Shown here piece after piece: positions 1 to 9,152 of a DNA stretch of 64,000 nucleotides (the stretch's first letter is position 1; each line of letters begins with the position of its first letter). A program made the translations under genes and the position numbers. This DNA is from DYJE01 sp964637565 (GTDB taxonomy: Bacteria; Desulfobacterota; Desulfobacteria; Desulfobacterales; Desulfolunaceae). Below the pieces are notes generated by a model, which was not told the origin of the DNA, searched no databases, and was given only the letters and a program-made list of their open reading frames with translations. The stretch covers positions 1 to 64,000 of the forward strand of contig CAZWTY010000006.1 in assembly GCA_964637565.1 (NCBI GenBank), read 5' to 3'.

Positions 1-700
1 TGATCTCGACCCGCTTGATGCTGTCGATGCCCAGGTCCGCCTCGATGTCCATGTCGAGACCGATCATGTCCACGGGGTAACCGGTGAGTTCGCTGACCAC
101 CTCCAGCATGATCCCGGTGATTTTCGCCAGGTCCACGGCAGGGGCAACGGAAACAGGTGCGGGCGCGACGGCTACGGCGGGACCCGTTCCTTCGGCGGCC
201 ACGTAGGACAGGATCTCGCCCAGGGTTTTCAGGGTGGCCATGGCTTCGGGAGAAATGGAGGGCAGGTCGGGCACCCGTTCTTCAAAGGCGCTCATGATCT
301 CCACCCGCTTGATGCTGTCGATGCCGAGGTCCGCCTCGATGTCCATGTCGAGTCCGATCATGTCCACGGGGTACCCGGTGAGTTCGCTGACCACGTCCAG
401 CATGGCTTTGGATATTTTTTCAAGATCGAGGGACGGGTTCACCTGAACCGGAGCCGGGGAAGCCGTTTCGGCTGATTCTCCGGCAGCGCCGCAAACAAAG
501 GCCACGATTTCGCCAAGGGTCTTGATGGTGGCCATGGCTTCCGGTGATATGGGCGGCATGTCTTTCATCCGTTCTTCGAAGGCGCTCATGATCTCCACCC
601 GCTTGATGCTGTCGATGCCCAGGTCGGCCTCGATGTCCATGTCGAGACCGATCATGTCCACCGGGTAGCCGGTGAGTTCACTGACCACGTCCAGCATGTG
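1..700 (-). repeat. Tandem ACP-coding repeat, 294-nt period
   Basis: Three near-identical ACP segments are seen; the attachment serines are spaced exactly 98 codons apart (codons ending at 610, 316 and 22). The conserved core coding VSELTGYPVDMIGLDMDIEA is almost unchanged between copies, while the Ala/Pro/Val linkers differ. The array continues past the left edge, so the ACP number is unknown. Such near-identical repeats are prone to assembly collapse. Confidence 0.88.
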
Positions 701-3700
701 TTTTTCGATGGTCTTTCTGAAATCGGCGGACGGCGTTTTCGGCGCTGCCGCCGGAACGGCTTTGGGTGCGGGTGCCGCAGCCGCCACGGTCACGGGTTTT
801 GCCGGGGCTTTGGGGGCCGGAGCCGGGGCGGCCGGAGTCTGGGCAACAGCCGGGCGAACCGGATCGGGCCGGGATTCCTGGGCGATGGCGGGAGACGGAA
901 CGGCCGGTCGAACGGTTTCCGTTCTCTGAACCCGGGCTTCACCCGGAATCACGGTCACCTGTCCTGTCATCATCTGGCGGGCCTTTTCCATGATGTCCTG
1001 GAGGGTCCGGCCGGCCTCGGTCTGGGCCGCCAGGAAGCGGCTGTGGGCCTCGGCGGTCTGGCTCTGGATGGTTTGCATGGCTTTGAGCCCCTCGGCGATC
1101 ACCTGGAGGGCTTCCTGGGTCGCCGCGGTCTGGACCGGGGCGGCAACGGTCTGTCTTTCGGGAACAGCTTGTTTTTCAACAGGTTTCATGGGCATGGGAA
1201 CCGCTTTGTTTTCTATTGGGTGGACATCCGGGGCCCGCTTTTCCGCGATGGCGAAAGAGGCGGGCTCCGCTGAAACAGGCACGGCGAAGGTGGTTTTTGG
1301 CCTGGGCTTCACCGGATTTTTGTAATTGGCGCCGGTGATGGGAACGCTCATGCCCTGTTTTTCCGGTTTGGACAGGGGATCTTCCCAGGCGGAGAGCTGG
1401 ACAGGGCAGCCGATGCTGGCCAGCTGGCACAGGGCTTTGGCCAGATCGAGAACTCCCTGTTTCTTCCCGGACGAAGCGTCCAGGCTGATCACGCTCACGT
1501 CCTTGTCCACGGCCCCTGACCCGGCCATGGATTTGATCAGGCCGGTGAGCACGGGTTTGGGACCCACTTCCACAAAGGCCCGGATGCCGTGCTTGCAGAG
1601 GTTTTCCACGTTGGCCACGAAATTCACCGGGTTCAGCAGCTGGTGCCCCAGGATTTTTTTGACGGCCTTCACATCTTTGGCGGGGTAGGCCTCGCCGGTG
1701 GTGTTGGAATACACAGGGATCGCCGTGGGCTGGATGGCCTGTTTTTCAACCTCGCGGCTGAAGGGCTGGGCCGCCTTTTCCACCAGGCTGCTGTGGAAGG
1801 CCGCGGCCACGGGAAGACGGGTGGTCCGGAAACCTTTTTCCTTGCACAGGGCCTCGGCCTTGTCGATGGCTTCGAAGGAACCGGACAGCACGCCCTGGTC
1901 GTAGCAGTTTCTGTTGGCCAGTACCACCGGGATGCCGCTTTTCCGGATGGTCGCGTCCAGGTCGTCCAGGCTGGCTTTCACGGCCAGCATGGTTCCGGCG
2001 TTGTCGCCGCAGGCCGCCATGTGACGCCCACGGCTCACGGCCAGATTGAGGAAGGTGTCTTCCGAAATCCAGCCGGCGGAGCACATGGCCGTGAGCTCGC
2101 CGAAGCTGTGGCCGCAGACGGCTTTGGGCTTCAGTCCGAAACGCCGGAGGGTCCGGTCCATGGCCAGGCTCACCGCGCCGATGGCCGGCTGGGCCTTGTC
2201 GGTCTTCCGTAAGGCTTCTTCGGCTGTTTTCGTGTCCACGATGTGGTCCGGCAGGGGATACATGATGTCGCTGAGACGGGGATCGTCGCTGCCGAAGGCG
2301 GTGTCGGCCTTTTCAAGCACAGCCCGGGTGTCGGCGAACAGGTTGACGATGTCTTTGCCCATGTGGGTGTACTGGCTGCCCTGGCCCGGAAACACGAAGG
2401 CCAGGTTGTCGGACACGGCGGGCTTGCTGCTGAAGTACATGCCCTGTTTCTCGAAGCTTTCGGCAGGTGACGACGTCAGTTCGGTGATGGCCTGGTCCAC
2501 CAGGGTGGCGGGGCGCTCGTCGGTGGTGACGATGAGAAGGAACCGGGCCTTTTCCTCGGGGTTGAAGGTCTGGCGGGTCAGGCTGGCCTGGTACCGGAAA
2601 AAAGCGTCGCATTCGAAAAGGGGGCTTTCCATGGACACCGAGGCTTTGAAATCCGTGATTTTTTTCAGCACATCCTCCCGGGAGTGGCCGGAAAACGCCA
2701 GGATCTCCACGCTGCCGTCCCAGGAGGTGTCCGGCTTGTCACGGCCGTACTCTTCGAGGACCACATGAAAGTTGCTGCCGCCGAATCCCGAGGCTGTGAC
2801 GCCGCAGCGGCGGGGATGGTTTTTGGGAGGCATCCAGGGCCGGGACTGGGTGAGAAAGTAGAACGGGCTGTCCTTGACGTTGATTTTGGGGTCCAGTTTG
2901 TCCAGGTTGATCAGGGGGGGCAGCACCTTGTGGTACAGGGCGAGAATGCCCTTGATCAGTCCGGCCATGCCAGCCGTGGCCTTGGCATGGCCGATGTTGG
3001 ATTTCACGGTGCCCACGCCGCAGCGGTTTTTCCTGGTGTTTTCAGTGCCGAAGGCCATGACGAGACCGTCGAACTCCACCACGTCGCCCCGGGTTCCCGT
3101 GCCGTGGGCCTCCACCATTTCCACGGTGGACGGATCGACACCGGCCTCGTCGTAAGCCCTGCGGATGGCCCTGGCCTGGCCTTTGGCGCTGGGGGCGTAG
3201 ATGCTCAAGGATTTTCCGTCGCTGGACGAGCCCACGGACCGGATCACCGCGTAGATTCTGTCCTTGTCCTTTTCCGCCTGGTCCAGGGTTTTGAGGATCA
3301 GGATGCCGATGCCTTCGGACAAGACCGTGCCGTCGGCTGAATCGGAAAAGGCCTTGACCTTGCCTTCGTGGGACAGAACGCCGGTCTGGGCGAAGCACAT
3401 GTGCATGAAGATGTCGTTCAGGGTGTCCACGCCTCCGGTGACCACCATGTCGCTACGGCCGGTCTGGAGTTCCATGAAGGCCAGGTTGAGGGCCGTGAAA
3501 GAGCTGGCGCAGGCCGCGTCCAGGGTGGTGTTCGTTCCCCCGAAATCGAAACGGTTGGCGATGCGCCCGGCGATGACGTTGCCCAGGAGCCCGGGAAACG
3601 AGCTTTCCTGCCACGCGGGGTAGGAGTCGGAGATCCTCTCCACCACTTCCTGGGCCTTGTCCGCCGGGATTCCCGAATCTTCCAGGGCTTTTCGCCATTT

Positions 3701-4135
3701 GGGGTGGCCCAGACGCGAACCCTGGGAAATCACCAGTTCCTGGGTCACCGTGGCGCCGAGCATCACGCTGACGCGGCTCCTGTCAAAATCCCGGGCCTTG
3801 CCGTATCCGGCGTCGTCCAGGGCCATGCGGGTGGCCACCAGACCCAGGAGCTGGGAGGTGTCCGTGGCCTCCAGGATGCTGGGTGGGATGCCGAATTCGG
3901 CCGGATTGAAGGGGACCGCGGAAAGATAACCGCCACGGGTGCAGTAGGTATGGTCCTGGGTTTTGGGATTTTCCGAGTAGTAGTCCCTGGGGCTCCAGTG
4001 GGTTTCCGGGACTTCGGTAACGGCGTCTTCGGCCCGGTACAGAAGTCTCCAGTATTCTTTCAGTCCCGGCGCTTTCGGAAAAAGGCATCCGATTCCGATC
4101 ACGGCCACGGGCGACGGTTTCTTGTCATGCTTCAT
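1..4135 (-). CDS. pfaA: PfaA-like polyketide/PUFA-type synthase, KS-AT-ACP repeats (3' end outside window)
   Basis: This is a multidomain type I iterative synthase of the PfaA (omega-3/secondary lipid synthase) kind, cytoplasmic, extending an acyl chain carried on tandem ACPs. 1378 residues are visible with no stop before the left edge. Order: ketosynthase (about 1-460; nucleophile Cys209 in DAACASS, HGTGT and NIGHA His motifs present), malonyl acyltransferase (about 560-860; FPGQGSQ, Ser677 in GHSFGE), an Ala/Pro-rich linker with coiled-coil-like stretch (about 900-1130), then ACPs with phosphopantetheine serines 1176, 1274 and 1372 in LGIDSIKRVEI. Start is ATG 4135 with an AAGGGG ribosome site. 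A KR domain and partner subunits (PfaB/C/D-like) would lie further left and are not visible. Whether the product is a PUFA or another lipid cannot be told. Family assignment is firm; the symbol is by resemblance. Confidence 0.9.
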   Translation of the reverse strand, partial: MKHDKKPSPVAVIGIGCLFPKAPGLKEYWRLLYRAEDAVTEVPETHWSPRDYYSENPKTQDHTYCTRGGYLSAVPFNPAEFGIPPSILEATDTSQLLGLVATRMALDDAGYGKARDFDRSRVSVMLGATVTQELVISQGSRLGHPKWRKALEDSGIPADKAQEVVERISDSYPAWQESSFPGLLGNVIAGRIANRFDFGGTNTTLDAACASSFTALNLAFMELQTGRSDMVVTGGVDTLNDIFMHMCFAQTGVLSHEGKVKAFSDSADGTVLSEGIGILILKTLDQAEKDKDRIYAVIRSVGSSSDGKSLSIYAPSAKGQARAIRRAYDEAGVDPSTVEMVEAHGTGTRGDVVEFDGLVMAFGTENTRKNRCGVGTVKSNIGHAKATAGMAGLIKGILALYHKVLPPLINLDKLDPKINVKDSPFYFLTQSRPWMPPKNHPRRCGVTASGFGGSNFHVVLEEYGRDKPDTSWDGSVEILAFSGHSREDVLKKITDFKASVSMESPLFECDAFFRYQASLTRQTFNPEEKARFLLIVTTDERPATLVDQAITELTSSPAESFEKQGMYFSSKPAVSDNLAFVFPGQGSQYTHMGKDIVNLFADTRAVLEKADTAFGSDDPRLSDIMYPLPDHIVDTKTAEEALRKTDKAQPAIGAVSLAMDRTLRRFGLKPKAVCGHSFGELTAMCSAGWISEDTFLNLAVSRGRHMAACGDNAGTMLAVKASLDDLDATIRKSGIPVVLANRNCYDQGVLSGSFEAIDKAEALCKEKGFRTTRLPVAAAFHSSLVEKAAQPFSREVEKQAIQPTAIPVYSNTTGEAYPAKDVKAVKKILGHQLLNPVNFVANVENLCKHGIRAFVEVGPKPVLTGLIKSMAGSGAVDKDVSVISLDASSGKKQGVLDLAKALCQLASIGCPVQLSAWEDPLSKPEKQGMSVPITGANYKNPVKPRPKTTFAVPVSAEPASFAIAEKRAPDVHPIENKAVPMPMKPVEKQAVPERQTVAAPVQTAATQEALQVIAEGLKAMQTIQSQTAEAHSRFLAAQTEAGRTLQDIMEKARQMMTGQVTVIPGEARVQRTETVRPAVPSPAIAQESRPDPVRPAVAQTPAAPAPAPKAPAKPVTVAAAAPAPKAVPAAAPKTPSADFRKTIEKHMLDVVSELTGYPVDMIGLDMDIEADLGIDSIKRVEIMSAFEERMKDMPPISPEAMATIKTLGEIVAFVCGAAGESAETASPAPVQVNPSLDLEKISKAMLDVVSELTGYPVDMIGLDMDIEADLGIDSIKRVEIMSAFEERVPDLPSISPEAMATLKTLGEILSYVAAEGTGPAVAVAPAPVSVAPAVDLAKITGIMLEVVSELTGYPVDMIGLDMDIEADLGIDSIKRVEI

Positions 4136-4471
4136 GTGCTAAACCCCTTGTGTTGATAGTGACGGTTCGTTCCGTTCCGGTTTGTCGTCAACCGGTGCGG
4201 TCGATCATCGCGTTTTTTCTTTGACGGTTGTTTACGACAGGCGGACACGCGCTGACATCTGACGATAATCGGATTTCATGGAATTGAACATAGAAAAATC
4301 AGGGGGATACATTTATTTTACAAAGATAACTTATTGAATAAGAAAGAAAAATGCAATCCGGTTCGGAGGGTTTGCCTGTGCGTCGGATCGTCTCGGTGAC
4401 CGGCCTGATTTTCAGGTGCATGTGGTATTGCAGGATGATGGTGAGCCTGTTTCAGCCCGCCATCCTGTTCA

Positions 4472-4555
4472 ATCGCTATCGGTATCGCTATCGGTATCGG
4501 GTTCCCCGGCCACATCTTTCGATAGCGGTACCGACCCCGATACCGATAGCGATGG
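4472..4555 (+). repeat. Dispersed TATCGN-hexamer inverted repeat, copy 1
   Basis: The left arm is a run of TATCGG/TATCGC hexamers; a GGGTT-containing middle is followed by TTTCGATAGCG and a right arm ending CGATAGCGATGG. The arms are largely complementary and could form a long hairpin. It shares the plan (hexamer arm, GGGTT loop, TTTCGATAGCG, arm ending CGATGG or a variant) with the copies at 13993-14095 and 17848-17915, the latter inverted. Function unknown. Confidence 0.8.
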
Positions 4556-4621
4556 TGTGACAAAGATCATGGAGCCCCCAAAATGACATTCGATGACCCC
4601 GGAGCGGGATGGTCAAAGCCC

Positions 4622-4650
4622 TTGACACCTATATTAACCGCGTGTAGTTT
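4622..4650 (+). promoter_or_regulatory. Possible sigma-70-type promoter for porin operon
   Basis: A perfect TTGACA (4622-4627) is followed after 17 bases by TAGTTT (4645-4650), a weak -10 (3 of 6 matches). It is about 190 bases before the porin start. Position is sensible but the -10 is poor. Confidence 0.25.
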
Positions 4651-4838
4651 TTCTTAGTTAATGATGTTCATTCCAACCCTAGTCGGTGCGAACGTTTTTT
4701 CCTCTACACAGCAGAACACGAGCGGGTTTGTCTGGTTTGCCGTTTTGATTCCAACGAAGCGGACCCGGGAACTGCACGATTTTTTGGCCTGATGTCCGAT
4801 CATGGCCGGAACTGGGGGTCATGAAAAGGAGACGGCCC

Positions 4839-6074
4839 ATGCTCAAACAGGGATTTCTGATTGTTTTACTGTTTTTCCTTCTTGTTCCCGGGGTTTGCCG
4901 GTCTTTTGAAATCGGTCCACTCAACGTCCACGGCTTTGCCAGTCAGGGTTACCTCCGGACCACGGACAACGACTATCTGGCCAAGACAAAAAAAGGAAGC
5001 ACCGAATTCAACGACGTGGCCGTCAACGTGTCCAAAGAGATGAGCGACAGGCTTCGGGTCGGTTGCCAGTTTCTGGCCCGTGACCTGGGCGACGCGGGCA
5101 ACGACAAGGCCAACCTGGACTGGGGTTACGGCGACTACCGTTTCAGCGACGAGCTGGGCGTCCGGGTGGGCAAGGTGAAACGGCCCATGGGACTTTACAA
5201 CGAAGGCCGTGACGTGGACATGCTGAGAACCTCTATCTTCCTTCCCCAGAGTGTTTACCGTGAGGACATGCGGGATATCATGAACGCCGCCAAGGGGGGG
5301 GCGGTTTACGGAACGATTCCCGCCGAGTCCCTGGGAAGCTTCGATTACCAGTATGTCTACGGTTCCAAGGACCTGGACCTGGATAGCGTGGCCCTCAGGC
5401 GGCAGTTCCTCAACCGGTTTCCCGGTGTGGATGTGGAGGAGATTGAGACCAATATCCGCTACACCAGCACCGCCCATCTGTTCTGGAACGCTCCGGTCAA
5501 AGGGCTGAAGCTCGGGGTGTCCTACGAAACAGCCAGGATCGAAGCCAGTTCCCCCGCCGTTCCCGACACCCCCACCAATGATCCCGATGTGGTGGTTCCA
5601 GGTCAGCCAGCCCGCCATCTTCGCATCGACCTGGACAGCGTCTGGGTGGCCTCGGTCCAGTACCGGCGCGGGGACCTGATGCTGACCGCCGAATACATAG
5701 ACACCGTACAGAAATTCACCATGGATTCGGGGCCGCAAGGGTTCGTAAGCCGAAAAGGCCACAGCCTGGGGTACTACGGCGGGATCGACTACCGGTTCAA
5801 TCCCTGGCTGGAGGTGGGGGGGTACTACAGTGTGTACTACCCCAACAAACACGACCGGAACGGAAGCGAACTCGTCGCCTACGGCATGCCCGATTACATG
5901 GGCTGGCAGAAGGACGCCTGCATCTCGTTCAGGTTTGACCCGGTTCCAGGATGGATCTGCAAGCTGGAAGGGCACTATATCGACGGAGCGGCCCAGGTGT
6001 TCGACTACCAGAATCCGCAAGAGGTGGAAGAACGCTGGGGACTCTTTGCCGCGAAGGTCACCTACAGCTTTTAA
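4839..6074 (+). CDS. Outer-membrane porin-like beta-barrel protein
   Basis: Predicted to be exported: a basic start is followed by a hydrophobic signal segment (LIVLLFFLLVPGV) before a mature part rich in alternating aromatic/polar strands, ending in Tyr-Ser-Phe, the terminal Phe typical of outer-membrane barrels. The mature protein is about 390 residues, the size of a 16-18-strand porin (DcaP/Porin_O-like by general look, not by a firm motif). The start at 4839 is preferred because AAAGGAG lies at 4825-4831; an in-frame ATG at 4821 has a poorer site. It is followed 11 bases later by a PstS-like periplasmic protein and then a sensor kinase, which suggests solute uptake plus sensing. Substrate unknown. 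Confidence 0.7.
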   Translation: MLKQGFLIVLLFFLLVPGVCRSFEIGPLNVHGFASQGYLRTTDNDYLAKTKKGSTEFNDVAVNVSKEMSDRLRVGCQFLARDLGDAGNDKANLDWGYGDYRFSDELGVRVGKVKRPMGLYNEGRDVDMLRTSIFLPQSVYREDMRDIMNAAKGGAVYGTIPAESLGSFDYQYVYGSKDLDLDSVALRRQFLNRFPGVDVEEIETNIRYTSTAHLFWNAPVKGLKLGVSYETARIEASSPAVPDTPTNDPDVVVPGQPARHLRIDLDSVWVASVQYRRGDLMLTAEYIDTVQKFTMDSGPQGFVSRKGHSLGYYGGIDYRFNPWLEVGGYYSVYYPNKHDRNGSELVAYGMPDYMGWQKDACISFRFDPVPGWICKLEGHYIDGAAQVFDYQNPQEVEERWGLFAAKVTYSF

Positions 6075-6085
6075 GGGGGAGAACG

Positions 6086-6505
6086 ATGAAAAAGACAGTT
6101 CTGCTTTGCCTGCTCCTCCTTGTTTCAGTTGTCCTGCCGGCAAGGGCCGGCTCCATCATCGTGGTGGCCCATACGGACGTCCCCGTTTCCGTCCTGTCGG
6201 GAGACGAACTCCAGAGGATTTTTCTGGGCAAAAAGATCTTCTGGAATGGCGGCCGGCGGATTATCCCTGTGTGCCTGAAACGCGGAGGCACCCACGAGTC
6301 TTTCCTGAAATCCTACATGGACATGAATGAGTCCCAGTTCGATATATTCTGGAGACAGGCTGTTTTCGTCGGAACGGGCACCCCCCCGGCCGCCTTCAGC
6401 AGTGAGAGGGAGGTGATCGACTTTGTCAGGAAAACACCCGGTGGGGTAGGATATGTCGATTCATCGAACGTTCAGGGTGAGTTGAAGGTCATCAAGGTCA
6501 AATAA
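6086..6505 (+). CDS. PstS-like periplasmic substrate-binding family protein
   Basis: A 140-residue exported protein: signal peptide about 1-21 (hydrophobic run LLCLLLLVSVVL, Ala-rich cleavage region), then a mature domain with the pattern of short phosphate-ABC-transporter PstS-like proteins (LSGDELQRIFLGKKIFW, later FVRKTPGGVGYVD). It is about half the length of a true PstS and has no permease or ATPase genes beside it, so a ligand-sensing or accessory role is more likely than transport. GGGGGAGAACG precedes the ATG. It lies between the porin and the hybrid kinase in one operon and could present ligand to the kinase (inference). Confidence 0.72.
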   Translation: MKKTVLLCLLLLVSVVLPARAGSIIVVAHTDVPVSVLSGDELQRIFLGKKIFWNGGRRIIPVCLKRGGTHESFLKSYMDMNESQFDIFWRQAVFVGTGTPPAAFSSEREVIDFVRKTPGGVGYVDSSNVQGELKVIKVK

Positions 6506-6536
6506 CCGGTTTAATGTCACGCAAGGAATTGGCGTC

Positions 6537-8900
6537 ATGTGGCGTTCGATGAACATCGCGAAAAAGATCCTCCTGCCTCTGGGCGTCCTGGTCCTGGGAT
6601 ACTCCCTGACCATCGCCTACGGTTTTTTCATGGGGCTCCAGAACAACGCCAGGCTGAATACTCTGGCCACAACGGTGCATCCGGCCTCCCTGCTCAGTCA
6701 GAAATGCCAGAGGCTGTTCGAGGAACAGATCAAACTGTACCAGGATATGGTGGCCAACGGGGACAGGAACCTGGCTGTCCAGGCCCGGGAAAAGGGAGAG
6801 GAGCTGGTCAGGGATCTGGAGCAACTCGAGGGGATCGTCAAGGATCCTGTGATGAAAAGCCAGATAGCCACTACCCTGAAAGATTGCAGGGATTTCAACA
6901 CCTGGGCTCCGGACGTGTACGAAGAGATGCGGAAAGCCGCCGTGGATTACAGTGACCAGACGGTGGTAAAAGCCACGAACCTGGCCGAAAAATGGAAAGC
7001 CATTCTTGGCGATCTCAAACGATACAGGGAACATTTCTCAAGCATCATCCACAATGAACTGCTGGTCACCGGGGAAAGGCTTCAGCGCCAGGGCCTGGTG
7101 AACGTCCTGATTTTCGTGGTGGGGGTGGGCGTTTCCCTGCTGATCGTCCTTATCATCGTGATGAAATTCATCCTGTCCCCCCTTCAGAAAACCATCGAGG
7201 CCTTTTCCACGGGGGCCATGGGGGATTTTTCCGTCCGGCTGGATGATTCCTCGGCCGACGAATTCGGCCGTCTCGCCTTTTTTTTCAATACGTTCATGGA
7301 AAAACTCGAAGAGTACAACAAGGACCTGCGCCAGGAAATCGACAACCACCGGGTGTCCCTGGAGAACCTTCGAAAGAGCGAGGAGATTCAAGGCAAGCTG
7401 GTCAACACCATTCCCGAGATCGTCGTCCGGACCGATATGGGCGGGCGCATTCTGTTTGCCAACGATTACGCCATGAAGCTCACAGGCTTTTCCCGTGAGG
7501 AACTTCTCGGGGAAAGCATGCTGGTGTTCATCGCCCCCGAGGATCACGAACGCGCAAGGAACAACATGCTGCTGGCCCAGGATGGGGAGCAGGCCATCAA
7601 CGAATACGTGATTCAAAAGAAAGACGGCACCATCCTTTTCTTCGAGGTTGGAGGGGATGTGCTCCGGGGTGAAGACGCCGAGCCTTTCGGTCGGGTTTAT
7701 GTGTGCCGTGACGTCACCCCGCGCAAGCTGGCGGAAAAGGAGCGGGCCAGACTCCAGGAACAACTGATCCAGAGCCAGAAAATGGAGTCTGTTGGAAGGC
7801 TGGCCGGAGGGGTGGCCCATGACTTCAACAACATGCTCAGCGTGATCAACGGCAACGCGGAACTGGCCCTCCAGGATCTCCGGCCCTCCGACCCGCTCTA
7901 CAGCGTGTTGCAGGACATCCTGAATGCCGGAGAACGTTCCGCCAACCTGACCCGCCAGCTTCTCGCCTTTGCCCGCAAGCAGACCATCGATCCCAGGATC
8001 CTGGATCTGAACGATATCGTGGGCAACATGCTCAAGATGCTCCAGAGGCTGATCGGCGAAGGTATCCGGCTGGTCTGGGCTCCCGGTCAGCCTTTGTGGG
8101 CCATCAACGCCGATCCCTCCCAGATCGACCAGATCCTGGCCAATCTGGTGGTGAATGCCAGGGACGCCATCGTCGACACGGGTCGGGTCACCATCGAAAC
8201 AGCCAATGTGGTCTACGATGAAGCCTACTGCAAGGGCAGGGCCGACTGTCTGCCCGGAGAATACGTGCTTCTGGCGGTCAGCGACAATGGAACGGGAATG
8301 AGCCGGGAGATCATGGAAAGGATTTTCGAGCCGTTCTTCACCACCAAGCGAAGCGGAGAGGGAACGGGGCTGGGTCTGGCCACCGTGTACGGAATCGTCA
8401 GGCAGAACGGCGGTTTCGTCAATGTGTACAGTGAACCCAACAAAGGGACCACGTTCAAGATCTACCTGCCCCGTTGCGTGACCGAGGACGGCCCCATGGC
8501 CCTTGGTAAAGAGTCCCGCATCGAGGGTGGGACGGAAACGGTGCTTGTGGTGGAAGACGAGGCGGCCGTTCTGAATCTCACCAGGGACATGATTACCAAG
8601 CTGGGTTACACGGTGCTTGCCGCGAGCTGTGTGGAAGAGGCGCTCACTCTGGCTGCGGAGTACCAGGGCGAGATCGATCTCCTGCTCACCGATGTGGTGA
8701 TGCCGGAAATGAACGGCAAGGAGCTGGCCCAGAAAATCGAGGCCCTGAGGCCGGGGCTGAAAAGCCTCTACATGTCCGGTTACACGGCCAATGTCATCGC
8801 CCACCACGGGATTCTCGACAAGGGAGTGAGGTTTATCGCCAAGCCCTTCAGCCTCCGGGATCTGGCGGCACGCCTGCGTGAAACCCTGATGGCGTCGTAA
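6537..8900 (+). CDS. PAS-containing hybrid sensor histidine kinase/response regulator
   Basis: A 787-residue membrane signalling protein. TM1 is about 9-30 and TM2 about 183-208, framing a mostly helical periplasmic sensor of about 150 residues. Then come HAMP (about 210-262), a coiled coil, a PAS domain (about 290-400), HisKA with phospho-acceptor His428 in GGVAHDFNN, an HATPase domain (NLVVNARDAI, DNGTGM, GEGTGLGLATVYG) and a C-terminal receiver domain (about 670-787) with Asp719 in TDVVMPEMNG and Lys in AKPF. All catalytic residues for autophosphorylation and internal transfer are present. No DNA-binding output is fused, so a separate regulator must act downstream. It is the last gene of the porin/PstS-like operon, 31 bases after the previous gene. 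Confidence 0.9.
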   Translation: MWRSMNIAKKILLPLGVLVLGYSLTIAYGFFMGLQNNARLNTLATTVHPASLLSQKCQRLFEEQIKLYQDMVANGDRNLAVQAREKGEELVRDLEQLEGIVKDPVMKSQIATTLKDCRDFNTWAPDVYEEMRKAAVDYSDQTVVKATNLAEKWKAILGDLKRYREHFSSIIHNELLVTGERLQRQGLVNVLIFVVGVGVSLLIVLIIVMKFILSPLQKTIEAFSTGAMGDFSVRLDDSSADEFGRLAFFFNTFMEKLEEYNKDLRQEIDNHRVSLENLRKSEEIQGKLVNTIPEIVVRTDMGGRILFANDYAMKLTGFSREELLGESMLVFIAPEDHERARNNMLLAQDGEQAINEYVIQKKDGTILFFEVGGDVLRGEDAEPFGRVYVCRDVTPRKLAEKERARLQEQLIQSQKMESVGRLAGGVAHDFNNMLSVINGNAELALQDLRPSDPLYSVLQDILNAGERSANLTRQLLAFARKQTIDPRILDLNDIVGNMLKMLQRLIGEGIRLVWAPGQPLWAINADPSQIDQILANLVVNARDAIVDTGRVTIETANVVYDEAYCKGRADCLPGEYVLLAVSDNGTGMSREIMERIFEPFFTTKRSGEGTGLGLATVYGIVRQNGGFVNVYSEPNKGTTFKIYLPRCVTEDGPMALGKESRIEGGTETVLVVEDEAAVLNLTRDMITKLGYTVLAASCVEEALTLAAEYQGEIDLLLTDVVMPEMNGKELAQKIEALRPGLKSLYMSGYTANVIAHHGILDKGVRFIAKPFSLRDLAARLRETLMAS

Positions 8901-8960
8901 GACAAAGCCCGATTGAGCGCCAAGCTTCACGGCGTGTCCCCGTTTCGTTTCTTCCCTGTC

Positions 8961-8986
8961 CTGAGACCTGTCCGTAAAGGTCTCAG
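8961..8986 (+). terminator. Stem-loop after hybrid kinase gene
   Basis: A perfect 9-bp stem CTGAGACCT/AGGTCTCAG with an 8-nt loop lies 61 bases after the kinase stop. No U-run follows, so it may be a weak or Rho-assisted terminator or an mRNA-stabilising hairpin. Confidence 0.4.
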
Positions 8987-9152
8987 CCGCTCCGCGTCCT
9001 TTAGGTCCAACTTAAAAACATGGAATAAATTTCGGGTTGTAATATTTTAACGAATGTGAGATTTTAACAGAGTCTTTTTAACACCCGCCTTATTTTGTAT
9101 CTCTCCGTAACAGAAACATCAACAAAAGCCACAAAACAATCTGGAGGAAAGA

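Larger units (their letters stand above)
4136..4838. other. Divergent intergenic region between synthase and porin operon
   Basis: This 703-bp AT-richer stretch separates the synthase (-) from the porin operon (+) and should hold both promoters. It contains the hexamer repeat at 4472-4555 and a weak promoter candidate at 4622-4650. No credible protein-coding gene is seen: short reading frames here are translations of the repeat (Arg-Tyr or Ile-Pro runs). Confidence 0.6.

Noticed and set aside
4318..4563. Short open frames on both strands coding Arg-Tyr or Ile-Pro runs over the hexamer repeat
   Set aside because: They are translations of the TATCGN repeat, appear on both strands and have no ribosome site or conserved protein features.
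7038..8930. 630-codon open frame on the minus strand over the hybrid kinase
   Set aside because: Antisense shadow of a well-supported kinase; a GC-rich third-position artefact with no domain.
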